Assembly: GCA_017413145.1 (NCBI GenBank)
Contig: JAFPUX010000146.1
Coordinates: 1 to 7,563, forward strand
Length of the DNA stretch: 7,563 nucleotides
Source of the DNA: Kiritimatiellia bacterium
GTDB lineage: Bacteria > Verrucomicrobiota > Kiritimatiellia > RFP12 > UBA3636
Direction of reading: 5' to 3'
Shown here: one piece after another, positions 1-7,172 of the stretch
Numbering within the stretch: position 1 is the stretch's first letter
How the letters are laid out: each line of letters begins with the position of its first letter
The notes under the pieces: model-generated
Database searches by the model: none
What the model saw: only the letters and a program-made list of their open reading frames with translations
Told to the model about the DNA's origin: nothing
Made by a program: the position numbers and the translations under genes

Positions 1-700
1 GCAGGTCGATTCGCTGCTCGGCCCCGGCCAGGACCCGCACGTCTACGAGCCGACGCCGCGCCAGGTCTCCGCGCTCGCGGCGTCGCGCTTCTTCTTCCGA
101 ACGGGCATGCCGTTCGAGGACGCGCTCGCGGCGCGCGCCGCCGCGAAGTATCCCGGCGTGAAGATCGTGGCGCTCGAGCCCGGAAACCACGAAGAACACG
201 ACCACGGGCACGGCCACGACGAGGCCGCGGTGCACGGCTGGCTTTCGCCGCACAACCTCGAGGCCTGGGCGCACGCGGTCGCCGACGAGATCGAGGCCGC
301 CGATCCCGCGGAGCGGGCGGCGGTCGAACGCCGCCTCGCCGCCTGGATCGACGCGCTGGACGCCGAGGAAGCCGCAACCCGCGCCGCCGTGGCGGGGTCC
401 GGCGTCCGCGCTTTCGTGGCGTGGCATCCGGCCTACGGCGCGTGGGCCGGATGTTTCGGGCTCGAGCAGATCGCGCTGGAGGCGGACGGCAAGCAGCCCG
501 GCCCGCGGACGCTCGCCGCCGCGCGCGAACGCATCGCCGCGACGGGCGCGAAGACGATGCTCGTCCAGAACGGCGCCGAAGCCGCCCGCGCGGCGGAGTT
601 CGCGCGAGACGCCGGGCTCCGAGTCGCCGTCGTCCCGCCGCTCGGCGACGACCCGCTCGAAACCCTCCGCCTTCTCCGCGGGGCCGTGTCCGGCGATTGA
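1..700 (+). CDS. znuA: Zinc ABC transporter substrate-binding protein, ZnuA/TroA family (5' end missing)
   Basis: This is the C-terminal 232 residues of a periplasmic metal-binding protein that delivers Zn(II), less likely Mn(II), to a ZnuBC-type importer. The reading frame is open from base 2, so the ATG at 107 is internal and the signal peptide lies off the left edge. Numbering the visible fragment from base 2, it shows the family's GPGxDPHxYEPTP motif (His13 as first metal ligand). It also shows a short His/Asp/Glu-rich loop (residues 63-72, five His) typical of zinc members, the HGWLSPHN motif (His78, matching the usual DPHxWLSP) and WHPAYG (His142). The usual Asp near the C-terminus (LDPLG in many relatives) appears as VPPLG, which fits a three-His zinc site like that of E. 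coli ZnuA. The zinc preference is inferred from the His loop and three-His pattern. The gene ends just before a terminator-like hairpin. ZnuB and ZnuC genes are not in the window and may lie upstream. Confidence 0.9.
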   Translation, partial: QVDSLLGPGQDPHVYEPTPRQVSALAASRFFFRTGMPFEDALAARAAAKYPGVKIVALEPGNHEEHDHGHGHDEAAVHGWLSPHNLEAWAHAVADEIEAADPAERAAVERRLAAWIDALDAEEAATRAAVAGSGVRAFVAWHPAYGAWAGCFGLEQIALEADGKQPGPRTLAAARERIAATGAKTMLVQNGAEAARAAEFARDAGLRVAVVPPLGDDPLETLRLLRGAVSGD

Positions 701-716
701 CGCCGCGCGCCCCGTT

Positions 717-740
717 CCGCCGCGCGGCGACGGCGGTTTT
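717..740 (+). terminator. Probable intrinsic terminator after the zinc-binding protein gene
   Basis: A 6-bp all-GC stem (CCGCCG at 717-722 pairing with CGGCGG at 731-736) encloses an 8-base loop and is followed directly by TTTT at 737-740. It begins 16 bases after the stop codon. The T-run is short, so termination may be partial. A competing 9-bp perfect stem (701-709 with 721-729, 11-base loop) overlaps the left arm and has no T-run. Confidence 0.55.
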
Positions 741-743
741 CGC

Positions 744-772
744 GTGACTTCGGCGCGGGAATCTGCTACGAT
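744..772 (+). promoter_or_regulatory. Sigma70-like promoter with extended -10 for the downstream operon
   Basis: The -35 candidate is GTGACT (744-749, 4 of 6 consensus bases) and the -10 is TACGAT (767-772, 4 of 6), separated by exactly 17 bases. A TGC triplet immediately before the -10 supplies the extended -10 TGn motif. A transcript would start near 779, giving a leader of about 50 bases before the ATG at 830. This AT-richer patch stands out in an otherwise GC-rich region, right after the terminator-like hairpin. No operator or regulator site is recognised. Confidence 0.55.
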
Positions 773-783
773 TTTCCCCGTCC

Positions 784-802
784 GCGCGGCATTCCGCCGC
801 GC
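784..802 (+). other. Short GC hairpin in the predicted 5' leader
   Basis: A perfect 7-bp stem (GCGCGGC at 784-790 with GCCGCGC at 796-802) encloses a 5-base loop. It would sit a few bases from the predicted transcript 5' end and 14 bases before the Shine-Dalgarno site at 817-822. It has no T-run, so it is not a terminator. It could protect the mRNA 5' end, or be chance in GC-rich sequence. Confidence 0.3.
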
Positions 803-829
803 CGTCCCGATCCGTCAAAGGAACCGACC

Positions 830-2173
830 ATGCAAAAGAACGCGATCATCCTCCTTCTCGGCCTCGCCGTGGTCGTGCTGCTCGTGCTCGTCCTCCGGAC
901 GAACCCGTCGGAGAAACCGCCGGCCTACACGGACGACGACGTCGGGAAGCTGGTCGTCGGCGCGGACGGCGCCACGAACGTCGTCGTGAAGACCGAAACG
1001 AAGACGGGCGACGGGACGAAAACGGAATACGGGCTCGCGCCGCTCGTCCGTTCGGTCGAGCGCCGCCCGCTCGAACCGGAGGCGACGAAACGCCTCCACG
1101 ACGGACCGGTGGTCGTCACCGCGCTGTTCGAAGCGGCCGGCCGCGCGGAGCACGGCAGCTACGGCAAGACGATCCGCGGAAGCTACGTCTACGCCACGAC
1201 GGTCAAGGCCCGCTCGGAAATCCTTTCGAAGACGGCGGACGCGGAAACCGGCGGCATCCGCGTCGTGGAGAAGCGGACGTTCCTCCAGGCCCGCGACCAA
1301 CTCGGGCTTTCCGATCTCGACGCGGCGATCGACCTGGAGACGCTTCCGGTCGGACAGGTCAAGTCGTTCGCGGACGGCGCGGTCGACGTGATCGGGGGGA
1401 TCGCGCTCGTCCTCACGCAGGGGGCCGCCGCGCCTCTCGTCGCGGAGGCCAAGGCGGCGGTCGAAGCCGGCTTCGCGGCGCTGCACGCCCTCGACGGCGC
1501 GTCCGCCCGCGGGCTGCTCGGGGCGTTCGGCGTCGAAATCCCGGGCGATCTCGACGCGTTCGTCCGTCGGCGGCTCGAACGGATCGCCGGACGCGAGCTC
1601 GAAAACGTCAAGGTCGCGCTCCAGTCCATCGAAGGCAAGACGTTTCTCGTCACCTACGCGCAGGCGGCGGACGGCATGCCGCTCAACGTCGATTTCGTCC
1701 GCGAAGGCGGCGGGCCGATTTCGGACGCCGAATGGGAAATCCTCCGGAGCGCGAACGCCTTCCTCGACGCGAACGCCGTGCCGGACGCGCGCTGCCGCCC
1801 CGGCGACTCGTGGACGATCTGGGCGGACGAGGCGCAGGAGCTCTTCGGCGCGGCCGGCGCAGGCCGGGCGGAAGGCGAAATCCGCGTGACGCGCGCCGAG
1901 GACCGGCCGGACGGCGCCTGGACGCTCCGGATCGAGCCGTCCGAAATCTCCTTCAAGAGCGAAGACGGGACGACCGCCGGCCTGTTGCGGGTCAAGGACG
2001 GCAACGGAATCGTCGACGCGGAAAACGCTTCGGTGGAGTCGCTCCAGGCGACCGCCGGAGGAAATCTCCGGTTCCTCGACCGGAAGCGCCACGCGATGTT
2101 CTTCGATTTCGTGAAGAAGATGAACGGCGACGCGAACCTGCGGTTCGTCCTCTCGGTCGATCCGGCGGAGTAG
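830..2173 (+). CDS. Membrane-anchored, probably periplasmic protein of unknown function
   Basis: I do not recognise this 447-residue protein with certainty. The ATG at 830 has AAAGGA (817-822) seven bases upstream. Residues 5-22 form one strongly hydrophobic helix after a short N-terminus containing a Lys, with no lipobox Cys. It is therefore an uncleaved signal anchor or a signal peptide, with the body outside the cytoplasm. Residues about 30-180 are mixed and charged. Residues 184-236 are rich in Ala, Gly, Val and Leu and could form a weak hydrophobic or amphipathic patch. The C-terminal part (about 315-445) has a CRPGDSW motif followed by alternating polar and hydrophobic strands and a VKDGNGIVD turn. 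This loosely resembles bacterial beta-rich envelope proteins that carry a GDxW motif (DUF6263-like); that resemblance is a guess. It is first in the apparent operon, directly behind the promoter and only 9 bases ahead of the FHA-ABC gene, so it may be the envelope partner of that transporter. Its single Cys (321) argues against a disulfide within one chain. Confidence 0.85.
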   Translation: MQKNAIILLLGLAVVVLLVLVLRTNPSEKPPAYTDDDVGKLVVGADGATNVVVKTETKTGDGTKTEYGLAPLVRSVERRPLEPEATKRLHDGPVVVTALFEAAGRAEHGSYGKTIRGSYVYATTVKARSEILSKTADAETGGIRVVEKRTFLQARDQLGLSDLDAAIDLETLPVGQVKSFADGAVDVIGGIALVLTQGAAAPLVAEAKAAVEAGFAALHALDGASARGLLGAFGVEIPGDLDAFVRRRLERIAGRELENVKVALQSIEGKTFLVTYAQAADGMPLNVDFVREGGGPISDAEWEILRSANAFLDANAVPDARCRPGDSWTIWADEAQELFGAAGAGRAEGEIRVTRAEDRPDGAWTLRIEPSEISFKSEDGTTAGLLRVKDGNGIVDAENASVESLQATAGGNLRFLDRKRHAMFFDFVKKMNGDANLRFVLSVDPAE

Positions 2174-2177
2174 GAGA
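2172..2177 (+). promoter_or_regulatory. Ribosome binding site supporting the GTG start at 2183
   Basis: AGGAGA overlaps the upstream TAG stop (2171-2173) and lies five bases before the GTG. The next in-frame ATG is far inside the ABC domain, so a GTG start is needed to keep the FHA domain. The overlap with the previous stop suggests translational coupling. Confidence 0.7.
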
Positions 2178-2182
2178 CGCGC

Positions 2183-4243
2183 GTGGACGAATCCCCGGCC
2201 ACAGTTCCGCGGCGCGGTCGCGTCCTCCGCGGCGACGGCTTCCGCCTGGAACACCGCAATTCGGTCTCCGTCGGATCGGACGGCGGTTGCGACGTGGTGG
2301 TCGAGGGGGCCGATCCGCGCCACGCGGAGCTGCGCTGGGATCCGGACCGGGGCGCCTGGTTCCTCCGCGACGATTTGACGCCCGGCAAGACGTACCTGAA
2401 CGCCGATCCCATCGCCGACGGCCGGCTCTTCGAAGGGGACGTGATCGGCATCGCCGGCGTCAAGCTGCTGTTCGCGGGCAAAAGGCTCCGCGAGCTGAAA
2501 CCGGACGATCCCCGCGGCACGACCGTCGCGGTCCGCGGCCTGTCCGCGTCGGCGCGGGCCCGCGACGGCGGCGGGACGAAACTGCTGGACGGCGTTTCGT
2601 TCGAGGTGGAGGCGGGTTCGTTCACGGCCATCCTCGGTCCGAGCGGCTTCGGAAAGTCGACGCTCATCCAGCGCCTGGCCGGGTTTCCCCTGGACGGCGA
2701 GGTCCGCGGGGACGTCTTTCTCGGCGGCGAGCGCCTCGTTCCCGGAGATCCGCGGCTTCTGCGTTCCGTGGCCTACCTTCCGCAGTCGGTGGAGGATTCG
2801 CTGCATCCCGGTCTTTCCGTCCGGGAAACCATGGAGGATTTCCGGCGTTGCCATCTCGCCCCCGGCGCCGATCCGGATTTCGCCGCCGCGCTGGACGCCG
2901 TCCAGATGAAATGGTCCGTGTTCGCGGACAAGCCGGTTCGGGAGCTGAGCGGCGGCGAGAAGCGGCGGCTGGCGCTCGCGCTCGAACTCCTCCGGGATCC
3001 GAAGCTCCTCCTGCTCGACGAGCCGACGGCGGGCCTCGACCCGGCGGCCGAAGCGGGTGTCATGGCGTTGCTCCGCCGGCTGTCGGGGCCGGGAAAGAAG
3101 ACGGTCCTGTGCGCCACGCACGTCCTCGGAAGCCTGGCCGAATGCCGGAACGTCCTCGTCATGGCCCCCGGCGGCCGCATCGCGTTCCACGGGACTCCGG
3201 CCGGCGCCCTGGCGCATTTCGGGGCCGGCGACTGGCTTTCCGTCTACCGCAGGCTCTCGGACCGGGACTGCCCTCCCTGGAAGTGCGTCGAACCCGGCGA
3301 GCCGGCGCCGCGCGAACCGGGGAAACCGAACGGAGGTCCCGCCGCGCCGGCGCGCGCCGCTTTCGCCGCGACGTTCGCCCGGCTCTTCCGTTCCGCCTTC
3401 CGCAAGCGGAATCTGCCGCTTTTCGCCGGCGTTCCCGTCGCAGTCTCGCTCCTTCTCCTGCTCGCCAGCGGTTCGCTGTTCGACGACCGCGAGGAGGGCA
3501 CGGTCTACTTCTGCATGGCCGTCGCGATGTTCTGGTTCGGCCTGAGCGGGTCTTTCCGCGCGCTCGTCTCCGAACGGGTTCCGAAGCGCTGTCTCGACCG
3601 GATGCGCGGGATGCCGCTCGGGCGGTACTTCGCGGCCCACGTCGCGTTCGCGCTGTTTTCGTCGTTCGTCCAGTCCCTCCTGTTCGTCCTGCCGGTTTTC
3701 GCGTGGCGTCTCGGGCACGCCCCGGACTTCGCGCCCGGCGCGTTTCCGGCCTTCTGGTTCGACCTGGCGCTCGTCGGCTTCTGCGGCGGGTGCGCCGGTC
3801 TCGCCGTGAGCGCCGCCGCGAAAACGGAACTCTACGCGGCCTGGTCGCTGCCGCTCGTCGCGATACCGGTGCTGTTCCTGAGCAAGCCGGTCCTGGAAGG
3901 CGGACGCGGGAAGCCGTCCGGCGTCCTCCGAGCCGTCGAGTGCGCCATGCCGACGCCGTATCCGCAGACGCTGCTCGAAACGACGATGGACCGGGCGAAG
4001 GCGTACGCCGGTACCGGCATGCCGCTCGACCGGTGGCGCCGGCGTCCGGACAAGCGGGACCCGAAGACGGGCGCGGTCGTCCGGGACGCGGCGGGCAAGC
4101 CCGTCCCGGACCGGAGCTGGTCGGACAAGCACGTCCTGGACGTGTTGCGGTTCTTCGCCCTCGTGGCGGGATACGCCGTCGTCTGTTCGGGACTCGCGTT
4201 CGCCCTCCAGGACTGGCGCGAACGCCGTTGGGACGGACGTTGA
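2183..4243 (+). CDS. FHA domain-ABC ATPase-ABCG-like membrane fusion transporter
   Basis: This 686-residue protein combines three modules. Residues about 12-104 are an FHA phosphothreonine-recognition domain: VGSDGGCDVVV, then PRHAEL with His47, TYLN and EGDVIGIAGVKLLF. Residues about 113-345 are an ABC ATPase with Walker A GPSGFGKST (152-160), Q-loop Gln201, signature LSGGE (255-259), Walker B LLLLDE (275-280), D-loop AGLD and switch His313. All catalytic residues are present; Phe156 is unusual where Ser or Ala is common. A polar Pro/Ala-rich linker (about 365-395) leads to six hydrophobic segments (about 412-431, 440-458, 482-508, 521-545, 550-567, 652-677). The long polar loop between the last two (568-651) matches the large external loop of ABCG half-transporters. 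Such proteins work as dimers. Mycobacterial Rv1747 has a related FHA-ABC-membrane layout and is regulated by Ser/Thr kinases. Direction is probably export; the substrate is unknown. It lies 22 bases before the GTPase gene. No kinase is visible in the window. Confidence 0.92.
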   Translation: MDESPATVPRRGRVLRGDGFRLEHRNSVSVGSDGGCDVVVEGADPRHAELRWDPDRGAWFLRDDLTPGKTYLNADPIADGRLFEGDVIGIAGVKLLFAGKRLRELKPDDPRGTTVAVRGLSASARARDGGGTKLLDGVSFEVEAGSFTAILGPSGFGKSTLIQRLAGFPLDGEVRGDVFLGGERLVPGDPRLLRSVAYLPQSVEDSLHPGLSVRETMEDFRRCHLAPGADPDFAAALDAVQMKWSVFADKPVRELSGGEKRRLALALELLRDPKLLLLDEPTAGLDPAAEAGVMALLRRLSGPGKKTVLCATHVLGSLAECRNVLVMAPGGRIAFHGTPAGALAHFGAGDWLSVYRRLSDRDCPPWKCVEPGEPAPREPGKPNGGPAAPARAAFAATFARLFRSAFRKRNLPLFAGVPVAVSLLLLLASGSLFDDREEGTVYFCMAVAMFWFGLSGSFRALVSERVPKRCLDRMRGMPLGRYFAAHVAFALFSSFVQSLLFVLPVFAWRLGHAPDFAPGAFPAFWFDLALVGFCGGCAGLAVSAAAKTELYAAWSLPLVAIPVLFLSKPVLEGGRGKPSGVLRAVECAMPTPYPQTLLETTMDRAKAYAGTGMPLDRWRRRPDKRDPKTGAVVRDAAGKPVPDRSWSDKHVLDVLRFFALVAGYAVVCSGLAFALQDWRERRWDGR

Positions 4244-4252
4244 ACCCCTTTT

Positions 4253-4257
4253 GGAAG
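4253..4257 (+). promoter_or_regulatory. Ribosome binding site that selects the ATG at 4266
   Basis: GGAAG lies eight bases before the ATG at 4266. The frame also has a TTG at 4251, but its upstream bases (AACCCCTT) contain no Shine-Dalgarno match. Starting at 4266 places the P-loop near the N-terminus as MNIAVLGPSQSGKT, as expected for a small-GTPase fold. Confidence 0.65.
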
Positions 4258-4265
4258 ACCTCTCG

Positions 4266-7172
4266 ATGAATATCGCCGTTCTCGGACCCTCCCAATCCGG
4301 CAAGACCTGCCTCGCCGTCGGTCTTGCGAACACCTCGTACGGAAAACGGCCGTTCCGCCGGGCGTTCGTGGCGAAAGCCCTCGAGGACTCGAGCGATCTC
4401 CTCAACCGGTTCCGGAAACAGATCGAGGGCTCGAAATGGCCGCTCGGAACCGATGAAACGGACACGCTCCATTTCGTCTTCCAGCGGAAAGGGGAGTCGG
4501 TCCCGATCCGTTTCAACGACTACAAGGGCGAGCGGTCGGCGGACCCGGACTTCCTGAAGAAACTGGATCTGGGAAAACTGGGAAGCGGGGACGGGGTCGT
4601 CCTTCTCGTCAATCCGGGATTCAACTTCGACTGCGTCCGCGAGGCGGACGGAACGGTCCGGTTCGCCGAGGACTTCGAAGTGGCGGCCGGCGCGAAGCCG
4701 GAGGGACACGCCACCGTCTCCGCGTTCGACGATTCGCCCCTCGCGCGCCAGTGGCTCGCCGACCGGCTGCACGTCTACGAACAAATCGTCGAGAGACTGG
4801 AAACGGACGACGAAGGCGGGAACAAATCGGACAAGCCCGTCGTCGCGCTCGCGGTGACGGCGTCCGACCGGTTGCGGCGGAAGGGGGATCTGCGCTACCT
4901 CCGTCCGCGCTTCCTCGCCTTTCTCGAGCAGATCGAAAACAAGCTCGAGACCGCGGGCTTCCGGTGGAAGCGGTTCGAGGTCTCCGTCACGGGGTCGCTC
5001 GAAGACCAGTCGAAGCCGAAGCTGGCGAGCGGATTCGCCAACACGTCGTCCAAGCCGTTTGTGTGGCTTCTCGGCGAGCCGGGCCGCGCCGCGCGGCGGA
5101 AGACCGCGCGGCGGACGCTCGGCGTCGCGCTGGCGGCGGCGCTTTTCCTCGCCGGCCTCTACGGATGGGCCGAGGAGCGCAAGGCCGGCCGGGACGTCGC
5201 GGAACGGATCCGTTCCTGCAACGAAGCGCTCGGAAGGAGCCCCTTCGGCGCGGCCGACCTGAAGACGGCCGCCGGCGCGGTCGAAGCGCTCCGCGGGCAT
5301 TCGGGATTCCACGCCGGAAAGGCGGCGGAAAAGGCGGCGGAACTCGAGCCGTCCGTCTGGAACCGGCAGGCGGATTTGATCGGGGAACGGATCCGCGCCG
5401 TCGAAGAATCGGACGGGAGGCTGGGATCGCGGAAGGATTTCGGCGAAATCGACGACCTGTTCGACGCCTTCGTCCCGGCGGCCGCGGATCCCGCCGCCGA
5501 ACGCGGGAAGCTCCGCGCGGGTTGGGAGGCGAAGAAACCGGGGCTCTCGGACGCCCATGCCGAATGGGTCTTCGCCCACGAGGTCGAAGGTCCCTTGCGC
5601 GCCAGCGAAAACGGGCACGGCCTCGCCGCGATGGACGTGCTCTATCCCCTTTCCGACCGGATCCGCGGCCTCGACCCCAAGACCGACCGGCTCGTCGCCC
5701 GCAAAGCGGACCTCGCCGCCCGCCTGGACGCCCGGATCGGCGCGGAATGGCGCGATTTCGCGGTTCCCGACTTCGAAAAGGCCGCCTCGTCCGGGGCCTC
5801 GGACCGCGCGACGCGCGCGTTCGTCGCGCGGTTGGACGCCTGGAACCCCGCCACGGCGGACGGCGCTGCGGCGAAGGCCGCGTTGGCGGCGTCCGTGTCC
5901 GCCGCCGTTCCCGCGTGGCGGAAGGCCTACGAGACGGCGGCCTTCTCCGCGCGGACCGACGCCGCCGTCAAAAGCGGTTCGCCCGAAGAACTCGCCCGGC
6001 TTTTCCCCCCGCGGGTCGAGACGGGCGGATTCCTGGCGGCGGATTTCGTTTCGCGGCAGTGGAACGAACGCGGCCGGGCGGCGTTCGAGGCGGCCCGGAC
6101 GGCCTACCTGGACGGCGTCGTCGCCCGCGTCGTCGGGCGGGGCGGACGCCCGGCCCTGGCCGCCGACGACCGCTCGGAACTCGACCGCACGGCGGCCGCC
6201 GTCGGGGAGCCCTGGGACGGCGCCGCGGCGCTGGACTACGTGGCGAAGGCCGTCGACGCGAAAGCGGCGGAATGGGAGGCGGCCTGCCGGAAGACGGCCG
6301 AACGGTGGATTGCGGCCGAAGTCCGGGCGGACCGGAAGCGGACCGGCCAGAACGGACTCTGGGACGCCTACGCGCGCTTCGTCCGGGACAACCGCGACAA
6401 CCCGTTCGCCGACACGCTCGTCCGTTCCGCCGTCTACGCACAGGCGGAACGCTGGTTCGATTCCGACCTCGCTTCGTTCCGCGGACTCGACTGCGACGAC
6501 GTCGCGTACCGGCGGCTCGCCGAGGCCGCCTTCGATCCGTTCAAGAACCTCTGCCGCGAAATCGCCCGGGACCGGAATCCGCTCCGGACCTCCTGGGCCT
6601 GGCATTTCGCGACGGCGTGCGACAAGGACGCGAACCTCGAGCGGATCGCGTCGTGCTTCCCGCAGACGCTGCACGTCACCGCCGTCGAAGGGACGGTCGA
6701 GTACTCCGACTACCGGGCGGGTTACTGGGGCACCGACCTGGACGCGTCGTTCCGGCTCGTCGCCTGGGACGGGACGGAGAAATCGTCCTGGAGGCTCCTC
6801 GATGACGCCACGCTGGAAAAAGACGACAACCGTTCCTGGGTGCGGTTTCCCGCGTCCGGCCGGTTCGAGATTTCCCTTTTCGACCGGATCGAAATCGACC
6901 TGTCGGCCGAAGACCGGAACTTGTCGCCCGGGCGGAATCTCGTGTGCCCGGTCGGCCGGTGGAGCCGGCAGGCGTGGTCGCGCGAATGGAAGGGGGGCGA
7001 GACGTTCGGCGGCACCTTCGATCTCGAGGCGGCGAGCATGTGGGGGCTCACGACGAAGGACTCGACGCCGTTCGCCGCCATCCGGCTGTCGGGGCGGCTG
7101 TCGGGCCGTTCCCCGGACGATTTCGCCGCCGACGCGAAACTGGCGGCCGAACGGGAGGAGAACGCGCGATGA
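4266..7172 (+). CDS. Large membrane protein with N-terminal GTPase-like P-loop domain and periplasmic helical/beta region
   Basis: With the ATG start this protein is 968 residues. Residues 1 to about 275 look like a TRAFAC-type GTPase domain. The P-loop is GPSQSGKT (7-14). A hydrophobic strand is followed by FNDYKGE, giving a DxxG switch II motif (Asp85, Gly88). DGVVLLVNPG is the next core strand. VVALAVTASD (192-201) sits at the G4 position but has TASD instead of N/TKxD, and FEVSVTGS (238-244) is a possible G5. Guanine specificity is therefore uncertain. A basic stretch (RAARRKTARRT) precedes one membrane helix (about 284-302), which puts the GTPase in the cytoplasm and the remaining 660 or so residues in the periplasm. 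Residues about 303-795 are Ala/Glu/Arg-rich and mostly helical. Residues about 802-945 are beta-rich, with many Trp and aromatic residues. The layout loosely recalls TssM of type VI secretion, but no TssM motif or other secretion gene is seen. The adjacent GAP1-like gene supports a GTPase-associated system. The stop overlaps the next start (ATGA). Confidence 0.85.
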   Translation: MNIAVLGPSQSGKTCLAVGLANTSYGKRPFRRAFVAKALEDSSDLLNRFRKQIEGSKWPLGTDETDTLHFVFQRKGESVPIRFNDYKGERSADPDFLKKLDLGKLGSGDGVVLLVNPGFNFDCVREADGTVRFAEDFEVAAGAKPEGHATVSAFDDSPLARQWLADRLHVYEQIVERLETDDEGGNKSDKPVVALAVTASDRLRRKGDLRYLRPRFLAFLEQIENKLETAGFRWKRFEVSVTGSLEDQSKPKLASGFANTSSKPFVWLLGEPGRAARRKTARRTLGVALAAALFLAGLYGWAEERKAGRDVAERIRSCNEALGRSPFGAADLKTAAGAVEALRGHSGFHAGKAAEKAAELEPSVWNRQADLIGERIRAVEESDGRLGSRKDFGEIDDLFDAFVPAAADPAAERGKLRAGWEAKKPGLSDAHAEWVFAHEVEGPLRASENGHGLAAMDVLYPLSDRIRGLDPKTDRLVARKADLAARLDARIGAEWRDFAVPDFEKAASSGASDRATRAFVARLDAWNPATADGAAAKAALAASVSAAVPAWRKAYETAAFSARTDAAVKSGSPEELARLFPPRVETGGFLAADFVSRQWNERGRAAFEAARTAYLDGVVARVVGRGGRPALAADDRSELDRTAAAVGEPWDGAAALDYVAKAVDAKAAEWEAACRKTAERWIAAEVRADRKRTGQNGLWDAYARFVRDNRDNPFADTLVRSAVYAQAERWFDSDLASFRGLDCDDVAYRRLAEAAFDPFKNLCREIARDRNPLRTSWAWHFATACDKDANLERIASCFPQTLHVTAVEGTVEYSDYRAGYWGTDLDASFRLVAWDGTEKSSWRLLDDATLEKDDNRSWVRFPASGRFEISLFDRIEIDLSAEDRNLSPGRNLVCPVGRWSRQAWSREWKGGETFGGTFDLEAASMWGLTTKDSTPFAAIRLSGRLSGRSPDDFAADAKLAAEREENAR
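7154..7160 (+). promoter_or_regulatory. Strong ribosome binding site inside the GTPase gene's 3' end
   Basis: GGAGGAG lies eight bases before the ATG at 7169, within the coding sequence of the upstream gene. Together with the 4-base ATGA overlap it indicates translationally coupled expression of the two proteins. Confidence 0.75.

Noticed and set aside
718..729. 12-base perfect palindrome CGCCGCGCGGCG as an operator
   Set aside because: It lies within the two hairpins of the terminator region and is pure G/C, so it is better explained as part of those stems.
744..989. Short plus-strand frame overlapping the promoter and the start of the anchored-protein gene
   Set aside because: It has no convincing ribosome site and a Ser/Arg-rich product; the overlapping ATG at 830 has a good ribosome site and a clear membrane anchor.
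4251..4265. Upstream TTG start for the GTPase gene
   Set aside because: No Shine-Dalgarno match precedes it, whereas GGAAG is well placed for the ATG at 4266.
1732..4269. Plus-strand alternative frame of about 845 codons
   Set aside because: It runs through the end of the anchored protein and all of the FHA-ABC gene in another frame; the Arg-rich product is typical of an out-of-frame GC-rich translation.
815..4516. Minus-strand open frame of about 1233 codons
   Set aside because: It is a shadow of the + strand genes in GC-rich DNA: its product is Arg/Glu/Pro-heavy with no domain, while the + strand frames show clear FHA, ABC and P-loop motifs.
3159..6674. Minus-strand open frame of about 1171 codons
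   Set aside because: It spans the opposite strand of two well-supported genes, and its low-complexity Arg/Pro/Gly-rich product has no recognisable motif.
7083..7106. Near-perfect 12-base tandem repeat
   Set aside because: It encodes a short LSGRLSGR duplication in an Arg/Gly-rich stretch with only two copies and no sign of a mobile or regulatory repeat.
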